Assembly: GCA_964612085.1 (NCBI GenBank) | Contig: CAZTCJ010000010.1 | Coordinates: forward strand, 1-64,000 | Reading direction: 5' to 3' | Length of the DNA stretch: 64,000 nt | DNA from: CAZTCJ01 sp964612085 | Lineage (GTDB): Bacteria; Pseudomonadota; Alphaproteobacteria; JAJFIK01 | In this document: positions 18,941 through 26,037 of the stretch, one piece after another | Position numbering within the stretch: position 1 is the first letter of the stretch | How the letters are laid out: each line of letters starts with the position of its first letter | Program-made: the position numbers and the translations under genes | The notes under the pieces: generated by a model | The model's database searches: none | Seen by the model: only the letters and a program-made list of their open reading frames with translations | Told to the model about the DNA's origin: nothing

Positions 18941-18985
18941 CTTGATGAGCTTGGCAACGCACTCAATTGCGGAGACAAGCTCGTG
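18941..18985 (+). promoter_or_regulatory. Putative riboswitch expression platform over the metX start
   Basis: GAGCTTG (18947-18953) pairs perfectly with CAAGCTC (18976-18982), forming a 7-bp hairpin whose stem ends at the GTG start (18983) with the SD GGAG (18971-18974) in the loop beside it. The ten bases 18941-18950 are the exact reverse complement of 18775-18784, the 5' strand of the aptamer P1 and its continuation. The two pairings are mutually exclusive: P1 with SAM would leave the start hairpin intact (off), and the long-range pairing without SAM would open it (on). This is an inference from pairing alone. Confidence 0.6.
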
Positions 18986-19975
18986 CGCACATATTCAGAC
19001 GACGTCCTTGATGCGCCCACATCGCATCGCTCCGGCCACGACCGGTCGGTCATTCTTCCTGCGGATTTCACCTTCGAAAGCGGCGACAAGCCCACAGGCG
19101 CCTTCATCCGGATCCGGACATACGGACCGGAAACGGGGCCGCTCGTGCTTGTGGCCGGGGGCATTTCCGCCGACCGCTTCGCCGCCGGAAGCGAACCGAA
19201 AGCGGGCTGGTGGCGGGAGTTCATCCGCGCGGACGGCCCCGTCGATCTCGACCGTTTCCGCGTGGCCTGCATGGATTTTCTGCCCGATTGTTCGGAAGGG
19301 CCGTGCACCATCACCACCCACGATCAGGCCCGCGCCTTGGCGCATGCCTTGGATCAGGTGGGCGAACCGCGCATCAAGGCGTTCGTCGGCGCGTCCTATG
19401 GCGGCATGGTGGCGCTCGCCTTCGCCGAATTGTTCCCCGAACGTCTCAACCGGCTGTGCGTGATCAGCGCGGCCCACAGGCCCGATCCCATGGCCACGGC
19501 GATCCGGGGGATCCAGCGGCGCATCATCGCGTTCGGCCGCGCCCAGGGCGCACCGGAACAGGGCGTGGCCTTGGCCCGAGAACTGGCCATGACCACTTAT
19601 CGGTCCGCGGATGAGTTCGCCCGCCGCTTCGACAGCAGCCCTCAAGGGTCCCGCGCGGGCGATCCTTACGACGCCTGCGCCTATCTCATCGCGCGGGGCC
19701 AAGACTATGCCAAGATCATGACGCCGGAGCGTTTCGAGACGCTCTCGGATTCCATCGACCGGCACCGGGTCGATCCCGCACGGATCACCACGCCCACATG
19801 CCTGATCGCCTCGTGCAGCGACCGGATCGTGCCGCCCCACCTGATGGCGGACCTGAAGGACGCCTTAAACGGCTCCGCAACGCTGCATTATATCGACTCC
19901 GCTTTCGGCCATGACGCCTTCCTGCTGGAGACGGCCACCATCGGCCCGATCATCAAGACTTTCATCGAGGACTGA
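18983..19975 (+). CDS. metX: Homoserine O-acyltransferase (MetX type)
   Basis: Activates homoserine by O-acylation (acetyl or succinyl) as the first committed step to methionine. It is an alpha/beta hydrolase fold with nucleophile elbow VGASYGGMVALAF, an acid in CSDRIVPP and His in FGHDAFL, the MetX triad. The oxyanion region LVLVAGGISADRF is present. I place the start at the GTG 18983 with GGAG upstream, giving 330 residues. An upstream GTG at 18908 has no SD and lies in the riboswitch leader. The family contains both acetyl and succinyl enzymes, so the acyl donor is not decided here. metB follows 4 bp later. Confidence 0.88.
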   Translation: MRTYSDDVLDAPTSHRSGHDRSVILPADFTFESGDKPTGAFIRIRTYGPETGPLVLVAGGISADRFAAGSEPKAGWWREFIRADGPVDLDRFRVACMDFLPDCSEGPCTITTHDQARALAHALDQVGEPRIKAFVGASYGGMVALAFAELFPERLNRLCVISAAHRPDPMATAIRGIQRRIIAFGRAQGAPEQGVALARELAMTTYRSADEFARRFDSSPQGSRAGDPYDACAYLIARGQDYAKIMTPERFETLSDSIDRHRVDPARITTPTCLIASCSDRIVPPHLMADLKDALNGSATLHYIDSAFGHDAFLLETATIGPIIKTFIED

Positions 19976-19979
19976 GCTT

Positions 19980-21161
19980 ATGACCCATCATCTGCATCCG
20001 GACACCATCGCCGCCACCAGCGGCATTAACGAAGACGCGGCCCATGGCTCGGTCATGCCGCCGCTTTATCTGTCGGCAAACTATAGTTTCGCAGGCTTCG
20101 ACGAAAAACGCGATTTCGACTACACCCGCTCTGGCAATCCAACCCGGGCGGCGCTCGAAGACACGCTCGCCAAGCTGGAGGCAGGTGCGGGCGCGTCCGT
20201 CACCGCCACGGGCATGGCCGCACTCGATCTTGTCCTTACACAAGTGTGTCCGGACGATCTGGTGATCGCGCCGGTGGACTGTTACGGCGGCACGTACCGG
20301 CTTCTGGAGGCCCGCGCCAAGCGCGGCCATTTCAAGGTCGCTTATGTGGATCAGACCGATCTGACGGCTTTCGCCGCCGCCCTTGCCCAAGGGGCGAAGC
20401 TGGTGATGGTGGAAAGCCCGACCAACCCGCTGATGCGGGTGGTGGATATCGCGCGGATCTGCGAGCTGGCCCATGAAGCGGGCGCGCTCGTCTCGGTGGA
20501 CAACACCTTCCTGTCGCCCGCCCGCCAGCGGCCCATCACGCTGGGCGCGGATCTGGTGGTTCATTCGACTACGAAATATCTCAACGGCCATTCGGATGTG
20601 GTGGGCGGCGCGGTCGTCGCGGCCACGCCGGAGCTGGCGCAAGAGATTGCTTGGTGGGCGAACTGCACGGGCGTCACCGGCGCGCCGTTCGACAGCTATC
20701 TCACCTTGCGCGGCATCCGCACGCTCTTTGCCCGGATCGACCGGCAGGAGCGCACCGCCGCCGAGATCGCCGAACGGCTGCTCGATCACCCGGGCGTGAA
20801 ACGGGTGCACTATCCGGGGCTCAAGGATCATCCGGGCCATGCGCTGGCCGCCCGTCAGCAGACGGGTTTCGGCGCCATGCTCAGCATCGAGATCGACGGC
20901 GATCTCAACGATGTGCGCCGGGTGGTGGAAAGCGTCAAGGTGTTCACCTTGGCGGAATCGCTCGGCGGCTTCGAAAGCCTGGTCGCCCACCCCGCTACCA
21001 TGACCCATGCTTCCATGACGGCGGAAGCCCGCGAGGCGGCGGGCATCACTGACACGCTCTTGCGGTTGTCCGTCGGGCTCGAAGCCCCTGCCGACCTGAT
21101 CGCCGATCTGGATCAGGCGTTGAGCGGCGCACAGGCCGTCAACCTTCAGGCAGCGGAGTAA
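19980..21161 (+). CDS. metB: Trans-sulfuration PLP enzyme (cystathionine gamma-synthase type)
   Basis: A PLP enzyme of the Cys/Met metabolism family, 393 residues, that would condense O-acylhomoserine with cysteine. Seen: the PLP-lysine motif VHSTTKYLNGHSDVVGG, the Tyr-containing YTRSGNPTR near residue 45, VESPTNPLMRVVDI, and SLGGFESLVAHPATMTH near the C-terminus. It starts 4 bp after metX with GAGGA before the ATG, so it shares the SAM-riboswitch transcript. O-acylhomoserine sulfhydrylase (MetZ) is a close relative; the sequence looks slightly more like a gamma-synthase. Confidence 0.85.
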   Translation: MTHHLHPDTIAATSGINEDAAHGSVMPPLYLSANYSFAGFDEKRDFDYTRSGNPTRAALEDTLAKLEAGAGASVTATGMAALDLVLTQVCPDDLVIAPVDCYGGTYRLLEARAKRGHFKVAYVDQTDLTAFAAALAQGAKLVMVESPTNPLMRVVDIARICELAHEAGALVSVDNTFLSPARQRPITLGADLVVHSTTKYLNGHSDVVGGAVVAATPELAQEIAWWANCTGVTGAPFDSYLTLRGIRTLFARIDRQERTAAEIAERLLDHPGVKRVHYPGLKDHPGHALAARQQTGFGAMLSIEIDGDLNDVRRVVESVKVFTLAESLGGFESLVAHPATMTHASMTAEAREAAGITDTLLRLSVGLEAPADLIADLDQALSGAQAVNLQAAE

Positions 21162-21223
21162 GCCTCAAAGATGCTGTACGACAGCCAGGCTTTTCCGGAT
21201 TGGGTGCAGAAAATCGCAATACC

Positions 21224-21237
21224 TTGATCAGGATCAA
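21224..21237. promoter_or_regulatory. FNR/FixK-type binding site before flavodoxin gene
   Basis: A perfect consensus palindrome TTGAT-CAGG-ATCAA. Its centre (21230.5) is 42.5 bp upstream of the flavodoxin start codon. Consensus FNR/Anr/FixK boxes bind CRP-family oxygen or redox regulators. A class II arrangement (-41.5) would put the transcription start almost on the ATG; a CTATAG at 21245-21250 would instead put the box inside the promoter as a repression site. Confidence 0.65.
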
Positions 21238-21272
21238 AGTCGGTCTATAGGCCGCTTGCCAGCCTGCGGCTT

Positions 21273-21761
21273 ATGCAAAAGATCCTGGTTGTCTATTATT
21301 CAAGGAGCGGGAAAACGCAGGCTTTGGCCGAAGTGATCGCCTCAGCCTGCGGCGCCGATCTCGAAGCCTTGCAGGACGTGAAAAAGCGCACCGGCTTTTT
21401 CGGCTATTGGCGGTCGGGACGGGAAGCCTTGAAAAAGCAGCTTGCCGAGATCCGCGACACCGTTCATGACCCGGCGGACTACGATCTGGTTGTTCTGGGC
21501 ACGCCGGTTTGGGCGGGAAGCATGTCCTCGCCCATGCGCACCTACATCACCCGGAACCACGATGCGTTCCGGCAGATAGCCGTGTTCTGCACCATGGGCG
21601 GATCGGGCGGCGACGGAACGCTGGCGGGAATGGCGGCGCTTGCCGGGCTGGATCCGCTGGCGCGTCTCAGCGTGAAGGAACACGAGATCAAGTCAGGCGC
21701 GGCGCAGGACAAGGCCGCCGCGTTCGTGCACGACCTCGTCAATCGGGCAGGGCCGGACTGA
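21273..21761 (+). CDS. Flavodoxin-family protein
   Basis: A 162-residue FMN protein. The N-terminal phosphate-binding loop YYSRSGKTQALAE (about residues 8-20), DLVVLGTPVWAGSMSSPMRTYI and FCTMGGSGGDGTLAGM match the flavodoxin/NAD(P)H:quinone reductase-like group rather than short electron-transfer flavodoxins. It stands alone between metB and rpmE. The SD is weak. The consensus FNR/FixK box upstream suggests oxygen- or redox-responsive expression. Confidence 0.85.
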   Translation: MQKILVVYYSRSGKTQALAEVIASACGADLEALQDVKKRTGFFGYWRSGREALKKQLAEIRDTVHDPADYDLVVLGTPVWAGSMSSPMRTYITRNHDAFRQIAVFCTMGGSGGDGTLAGMAALAGLDPLARLSVKEHEIKSGAAQDKAAAFVHDLVNRAGPD

Positions 21762-21806
21762 TGCTGACTCTGCCGCCTTATCCGGAATGGGCCCGGGTTT
21801 GGCGCC

Positions 21807-21835
21807 TTGAACCCGAGGTCCGCCCGCGCTATAAG
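21807..21835 (+). promoter_or_regulatory. Probable rpmE promoter
   Basis: TTGAAC (21807-21812), exactly 17 bases of spacer, then TATAAG (21830-21835), giving a start near 21842 and a leader of about 120 nt before rpmE. Confidence 0.65.
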
Positions 21836-21963
21836 ACGCGGTCTTCCCGGCAAGCTTGGGGTATGAAAAAGGGATGCGGCGCGTCAGACGCCCCCGCCCG
21901 GCCCCAACCTTTCGTTAAAGCGTTCCAGGTCCGCGACAGACCTGAGGAGTAAGGAATAAGGCG

Positions 21964-22185
21964 ATGAAAAAGGACATTCATCCGGATTATCACACGATCA
22001 CCGTGGTCATGACCGACGGCTCGACCTTCCAGACCAAGTCCACCTACGGCAAGGAAGGCGACACGCTGCAGCTCGACATCGACCCGCTGACCCACCCGGC
22101 CTATACGGGCGGCAACCAGACGCTGCTCGACCGCGGCGGCCGGGTCAGCCGCTTCAAGGACAAGTTCAAGGGCTTCGTGAAGTAA
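21964..22185 (+). CDS. rpmE: 50S ribosomal protein L31
   Basis: Large-subunit ribosomal protein bL31, 73 residues (MKKDIHPDYHTITVVMTDGS... ending KDKFKGFVK). The cysteine pairs of zinc-containing L31 are absent, so this is a zinc-independent (C-minus) form. GGAGTAAGGA lies upstream of the start. It is monocistronic: its own promoter is upstream and a strong terminator follows. Confidence 0.95.
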   Translation: MKKDIHPDYHTITVVMTDGSTFQTKSTYGKEGDTLQLDIDPLTHPAYTGGNQTLLDRGGRVSRFKDKFKGFVK

Positions 22186-22204
22186 GCCCGGCCCCCTTTC
22201 ATGC

Positions 22205-22234
22205 AAAAAGGCGCGTCCGGGGACGCGCCTTTTT
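22205..22234. terminator. Rho-independent terminator after rpmE
   Basis: AAAAAGGCGCGTCC (22205-22218) pairs with GGACGCGCCTTTTT (22221-22234), a 14-bp perfect stem with a 2-base centre and flanking A/T tracts. It can serve rpmE on the plus strand and rcdA on the minus strand. Confidence 0.9.
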
Positions 22235-22259
22235 CGTTTGGGACCATGCCTGAACCGGC

Positions 22260-22811
22260 TTATTCCGCCGCCCGCGCCCGCATCGGCGAGAAAGCCGCCT
22301 GCAGCAGGCTGTGCTGATCCTGCACACTGGAGCCCGCCGCCTCGTCTTCCGTTTCCTCGCCCTTGCGGCGGTACATCATCTCATCGAGCCGGTCGACCCG
22401 GTCGTAAAGCCGTTCGCTGCGCGCCAACAGGTCGAGCAGCTTGGCCGGCAACTGATCCGTCGCCTCCAGCGGCATGCCCCGGCAGATTTCCTGGGCGCCC
22501 AGGCGGTATTTGTCCTGAAAGGCCTCTTCCGGGGTCATTTCCCCTTCCCGGATCGCCTTTTGCACCAGAAGCCAGGAGGCCACCTGCATCAGCCGCGTGG
22601 TCAGCCGCATGCTTTCGCCCGCATACGCCAACGCCGCCTTGCGCGACAGCAGCCGCGACTCCTCCCGGCCCGGACCGTCCAGATAAGACGCCGTCTCCTC
22701 CACCATGGCCATGCCGTCGGCGAAGGTGCGGTCGAACAGTTCGGACTGGGCGAAGTCGCCAATCGCCATGGTCCATTCTTCTGACGTACGTGTTTTTTCA
22801 GTCGTATTCAT
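22260..22811 (-). CDS. rcdA: DUF1465 family protein, RcdA-like (regulator of CtrA degradation)
   Basis: In Caulobacter RcdA is a ClpXP adaptor needed for timed degradation of the master regulator CtrA. The protein here is 183 residues from the ATG 22811 (GGAAAGAG upstream). The core FADGMAMVEETASYLDGPGREESRLLSRKAALAYAGESMRLTTRLMQVASWLL matches the helical-bundle core of that family, followed by REGEMTPEEAF. A charged C-terminal tail of about 40 residues is probably flexible, as known for RcdA. It follows a DUF1192 gene on the same strand, a common alphaproteobacterial pairing. Confidence 0.88.
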   Translation of the reverse strand: MNTTEKTRTSEEWTMAIGDFAQSELFDRTFADGMAMVEETASYLDGPGREESRLLSRKAALAYAGESMRLTTRLMQVASWLLVQKAIREGEMTPEEAFQDKYRLGAQEICRGMPLEATDQLPAKLLDLLARSERLYDRVDRLDEMMYRRKGEETEDEAAGSSVQDQHSLLQAAFSPMRARAAE

Positions 22812-22907
22812 TTGTGCTCTTTCCAGCCCCCGATCCGGTTCCCGTGTCGCGGGCCCACGCTGCAAACCCCGCGCCATCCGGAAGCGGGACGCCCGGCCGG
22901 ACCTGTC

Positions 22908-23108
22908 CTAGGGTTTGCGGAAGATCGCCTCGGCGCTGGACTGGACGCCCTGTTTGGCATCGAACATGGTCTCGCAGCGCTCGATCTCGGCGCGCAGGAG
23001 CGCGATCCGCTCTTTCAGCTCTTCCATGGACAAAAGCGAGAGATCGTCGGACAAGGAGATAATGGCCGCAGCCGCTTTCCGCCGGGGCAGATCCGTGTCG
23101 ATATCCAT
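22908..23108 (-). CDS. DUF1192 family small protein
   Basis: A 66-residue protein with SD GGGAGGTGA before the ATG. It contains DDLSLLSMEELKERIALLRAEIERCE, a short amphipathic helix typical of DUF1192, then a Lys/Ser tail. The function is unknown; the family is largely alphaproteobacterial. The rcdA-like gene lies 96 bp downstream, and a quinone oxidoreductase is divergent. Confidence 0.85.
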   Translation of the reverse strand: MDIDTDLPRRKAAAAIISLSDDLSLLSMEELKERIALLRAEIERCETMFDAKQGVQSSAEAIFRKP

Positions 23109-23202
23109 GGTTCACCTCCCGTCAAACGCGATACACGATAGGGAAGCTTTCAGTGTGCGCCTGCCGCGCAGCAGCTTCAACTGAGAATTTGGAGAAACCG
23201 TC

Positions 23203-24204
23203 ATGCCCGCGATCCCCGACACCATGACCGCCATCGAGATCACGGAACCGGGCGGGCCCGATGTCCTGAAACCCGCCACACGGCCCGTGCCCCGGCCCGG
23301 ACTGGGACAGATTTTGATCAAGGTGGCCGCCGCAGGGGTCAACCGTCCCGACGTGCTCCAGCGCCAGGGGCTTTACCCGGTGCCCAAGGACGCCTCGGAC
23401 CTGCCGGGCCTGGAGGTCGCAGGCGAAGTCGTCGCGCTGGGCCCGGGGGTGAGCGACTGGGCGGACGGCGACCGGGTGACGGCGCTCGTTCACGGGGGCG
23501 GTTACGCGGAATACTGCCTGGCGGAAGCCGCCGTCGCCCTGCCCGTGCCCGCCGGTCTGGGGATGGACGAGGCGGCCGCCCTGCCCGAGACTGTCTTCAC
23601 GGTGTGGACGAACCTGTTCGACCGGGCGGGCCTCCAGTCGGGCGAGCGGGTGCTGATCCATGGGGGCACCAGCGGCATCGGCACCACGGCGATCCAGATG
23701 GCGGCAGCCCAGGGCGCCCGCGTCTTCGCCACCGCCGGCAGCCCGCGCAAGGTCACCGTCTGCCAGGAACTGGGCGCGGAACGGGGCATCGACTACAAGG
23801 TCGAGGATTTCGTCAGCATGGTGAAGGAGCTGACCAGCGGCGAAGGCGTCGATGTGGTGCTCGACATGGTGGGGGGCGACTATATCCCCCGTAATCTGGA
23901 GATCCTGCGCGACCGGGGCCGCCATGTGAGCATCGCGTTCCTGCAAGGGGCCAAGGTGGATCTGAACTTCCTGCCCGTGCTTCTGAAACGCCTGACGCTG
24001 ACGGGCTCGACGCTGCGGCCCCGCACGGTTGAGGAAAAAGCCCAGATCGCGCAGGCCGTGCGCGGCTGGGTCTGGCCCAAGATCGAAAGCGGATTGATCC
24101 GCCCGGTGATGGATTACAAATACCCGCTCGCGGAGGCGGCCGACGCCCACCGCCGCATCGATGCGGGTGAGCATATCGGCAAGATCGTCCTGACCGTGGG
24201 GTGA
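23203..24204 (+). CDS. NAD(P)H quinone oxidoreductase, PIG3 family
   Basis: A zinc-free medium-chain dehydrogenase/reductase of 333 residues that reduces quinones or activated alkenes with NADPH. It has a GroES-like N-terminus (VLIKVAAAGVNRPDVLQRQGLYP), the PIG3 feature LPETVFTVWTNLFDRAGL, a Rossmann motif GERVLIHGGTSGIGTTAIQMAAAQGARV and the C-terminal AADAHRRIDAGEHIGKIVL. It appears to be a single gene, divergent from DUF1192-rcdA. Confidence 0.88.
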   Translation: MPAIPDTMTAIEITEPGGPDVLKPATRPVPRPGLGQILIKVAAAGVNRPDVLQRQGLYPVPKDASDLPGLEVAGEVVALGPGVSDWADGDRVTALVHGGGYAEYCLAEAAVALPVPAGLGMDEAAALPETVFTVWTNLFDRAGLQSGERVLIHGGTSGIGTTAIQMAAAQGARVFATAGSPRKVTVCQELGAERGIDYKVEDFVSMVKELTSGEGVDVVLDMVGGDYIPRNLEILRDRGRHVSIAFLQGAKVDLNFLPVLLKRLTLTGSTLRPRTVEEKAQIAQAVRGWVWPKIESGLIRPVMDYKYPLAEAADAHRRIDAGEHIGKIVLTVG

Positions 24205-24218
24205 TCCCTCTTGTATTT

Positions 24219-24238
24219 TGATGACATATACGTCATCA
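24219..24238. promoter_or_regulatory. Palindromic operator of the toxin-antitoxin operon
   Basis: TGATGAC (24219-24225) and GTCATCA (24232-24238) form a perfect inverted repeat around ATATAC. It ends 6 bp before the toxin ATG, so it overlaps the likely promoter. The HTH antitoxin of the operon is the expected ligand (autorepression). Confidence 0.65.
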
Positions 24239-24244
24239 TAATAA

Positions 24245-24580
24245 ATGAGCGAGAATGTCCTTCAGGTTTATGAAACAGGTGATGGCAAAGCGCCGTTTCA
24301 GAAATGGTTCGAACGGCTGAGCGCACCGGCAGCGCTGCGCGTGACCACTGCCCTGAAACGCCTGGAGACCGGTCACCGGTCCGCGTTGAAAAGCGTCGGG
24401 GCGGGTGTTCTGGAGTACCGCATTCAGACAGGGCCCGGATATCGCGTTTACTGCGCTTACGATGGGACGACATTGATCATTTTACTCAGTGGCGGAACGA
24501 AACAGCGCCAGAGCGCCGATATCGCCCAGGCCAAAGCCTATTGGCAGGACTATAAGAAGCGAAAGAAACGGGAGCCTTGA
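24245..24580 (+). CDS. Type II toxin, RelE/HigB (Gp49-like) family
   Basis: An 111-residue protein, likely an mRNA interferase. It begins like addiction-module killer proteins (VYETGDGKAPFQKWFERL) and carries ALRVTTALKRLETGHRSALKSVGAGVLEYRIQTGPGYRVYCAYDG and IILLSGGTKQRQSADIAQAKAYWQDY with the basic C-terminal helix of this family. It is followed at once by an HTH antitoxin with toxin-first order, as in the HigBA/Gp49 class. Base composition is a little lower in GC than its neighbours, which suggests acquisition. Confidence 0.88.
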   Translation: MSENVLQVYETGDGKAPFQKWFERLSAPAALRVTTALKRLETGHRSALKSVGAGVLEYRIQTGPGYRVYCAYDGTTLIILLSGGTKQRQSADIAQAKAYWQDYKKRKKREP

Positions 24581-24582
24581 TC

Positions 24583-24906
24583 ATGCCTTTGACCCGCGAT
24601 TTCCGGACGGTCGTCGCCGAGCGCGCCCAAAGCGATCCCGCCTTTCGGGTCGGCCTTTTGGAAGAAGCCGTCAATGCCATGCTTGATGGCGACTTAGACG
24701 TGAGCAAAAGCCTGCTGCGTGATTATGTGAATGCGACCATCGGATTTGACGGGCTGGCTGACGCCATGGGTAAGGACAAAACCAGCCTCATGCGTATGCT
24801 GAGCACAAAAGGCAATCCCCGTGCGGATAATCTGCTTGCCCTGATCGCTCAATTGCAAGCGTATGAAGGTGTTGAGATCAAAGCCCACGCGCAAGCGGCA
24901 GGGTGA
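24583..24906 (+). CDS. HTH antitoxin of addiction module
   Basis: A 107-residue protein starting at the ATG 24583, two bases past the toxin stop, with GGGAGCC upstream. The sequence FRVGLLEEAVNAMLDGDLDVSKSLLRDYVNATIGFDGLADAMGKDKTSLMRMLSTKGNPRADNLLALIAQLQ is the typical addiction-module antidote with a lambda-repressor-like HTH (about residues 55-95). It would neutralise the preceding toxin and bind the operator upstream. Confidence 0.9.
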   Translation: MPLTRDFRTVVAERAQSDPAFRVGLLEEAVNAMLDGDLDVSKSLLRDYVNATIGFDGLADAMGKDKTSLMRMLSTKGNPRADNLLALIAQLQAYEGVEIKAHAQAAG

Positions 24907-24954
24907 AACTGAAAAGGAAGATGCATTGAGCGGGAGCGAAATGCATGTGCGGCA

Positions 24955-25156
24955 ATGGGAAAGAACCGGGTGATGAGGTTGGTTTGTGTAGTGACGTTAT
25001 CAACGCTCGCGCTGACAACCGCTGTCAGGGCGGATGGGGCCGAAATTCACTATCTGACTAACGACCGGTACCGGGACGCGGGCTTCCCGTTCTCAGAGGC
25101 CACGGAAGTGGACGGCTGGATTTACGTCTCCGGGACGCTGGGCACGCTGCCCGGTG
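24955..25156 (+). pseudogene. Remnant of an exported RidA-family gene
   Basis: About 66 codons encode a signal peptide (LVCVVTLSTLALTTAVRADG) and then DAGFPFSEATEVDGWIYVSGTLGTLPG, which is the N-terminal part of a RidA/YjgF fold (PFS...V.G...vSG..G..PG). After that the RidA frame is lost and replaced by a transposase fragment. The remaining ~80 residues of the domain, including the catalytic Arg and Glu, are missing. It follows the toxin-antitoxin operon. Confidence 0.7.
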
Positions 25157-25247
25157 AACACCATCGTGCTCGACATGGATTCCAGTGTCAGCCCGACCCA
25201 CGGCGACCAGGAAGGCAGTGCCTACAATGGCCACTTCGGGTGTACCT
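25157..25247 (+). mobile_element. Internal fragment of an IS1380-family transposase gene
   Basis: The frame starting at 25157 reads NTIVLDMDSSVSPTHGDQEG and continues SAYNGHFGCT before diverging. This matches the conserved DDE-core stretch of IS1380-family transposases, which continues with CYHPLF in intact copies. Only about 30 codons are present, with no terminal repeats. It interrupts the RidA-like remnant, so it marks an old, mostly deleted insertion. A 7-bp hairpin (25253-25275, GGAAGGG/CCCTTCC) follows. Confidence 0.75.
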
Positions 25248-25338
25248 TCGCCGGAAGGGGTTTATAATCCCTTCCGCATGGTCAGCGCTCTGACGGTATG
25301 GACAAGGTCTGCAAACCCCGTCTAGAGCGAGGGGCGTG

Positions 25339-25854
25339 TCACCGCTCGTCCACAGGAAGGTCGTCGAAATCCGGAACCTCTTCGCCCTCGGCGTAGGGCC
25401 GGCCCGCCCGGGACCGGATTGTGATGTTGCCGCCATATAGGGCCCTGTACATCAGATCATAGCCCACATAGACAGCCGTATCCTCCGGCGGCCGGGTGCC
25501 GATCTCAAGAATGCGCGCCGGGAAGGGGGAGCGGTTTTCAATGGTGTGCCCGACCGTGGCCCCGGCCTTCCAGCCCGCGGCGTCCCCGGCGCGGAGCACC
25601 TCCTCGACGCCGCCTTCCTCCACGAGCGTGACTTCGCCTTCCAGAACATAAATCATCTCATCCGCACCATGATGATAATGCAGCAAGCCCGTAGCGCTTC
25701 CGGGCGCCAGTTCCACCTCCCCGACACCCATCTGGGTCAGCCCAACGGGATCGCCAAGGCGGGTCTTCCAGCATCCGTGTGTCCGGCGGACAAGTTTGCC
25801 CGGATAGGCGCTCCGTTCGGTCCGTGGCGCTGTGCTGCGATCAACTTTGGGCAT
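25339..25854 (-). CDS. Cupin-domain protein
   Basis: A 171-residue protein from the ATG 25854 with AGGAG upstream. The cupin motif 1 is LLHYHHGADEMIYVLEGEVTLVEEGG (metal ligands His, His, Glu), and motif 2 includes DAAGWKAGATVGHTIENRSPFPARILEIG (His ligand). It is a small single-domain metal-binding beta-barrel; related proteins bind sugars or act as auxiliary regulators. No substrate can be assigned. It stands alone, reading toward the IS remnant. Confidence 0.82.
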   Translation of the reverse strand: MPKVDRSTAPRTERSAYPGKLVRRTHGCWKTRLGDPVGLTQMGVGEVELAPGSATGLLHYHHGADEMIYVLEGEVTLVEEGGVEEVLRAGDAAGWKAGATVGHTIENRSPFPARILEIGTRPPEDTAVYVGYDLMYRALYGGNITIRSRAGRPYAEGEEVPDFDDLPVDER

Positions 25855-26037
25855 GCGATTGACTCCTGGTTTCGTGAGAATTCTCAGACTGACGCTCGAT
25901 CGAAATGCTCGGACCAGCCGGATCATTTTTCAACCCCGTCCGTCTGTTCAATCGGCACTTATGACCGTGTGAACAGGCGCGCAAAGCCCGTCCAGCGAGG
26001 AAAGCAAGGTGTGAATTTCGCGTCCGCTCAAGGCATC

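Noticed and set aside
17926..19317. 463-codon minus-strand frame spanning the exporter start, riboswitch and metX
   Set aside because: It crosses a riboswitch and two real genes, with no domain; a shadow frame.
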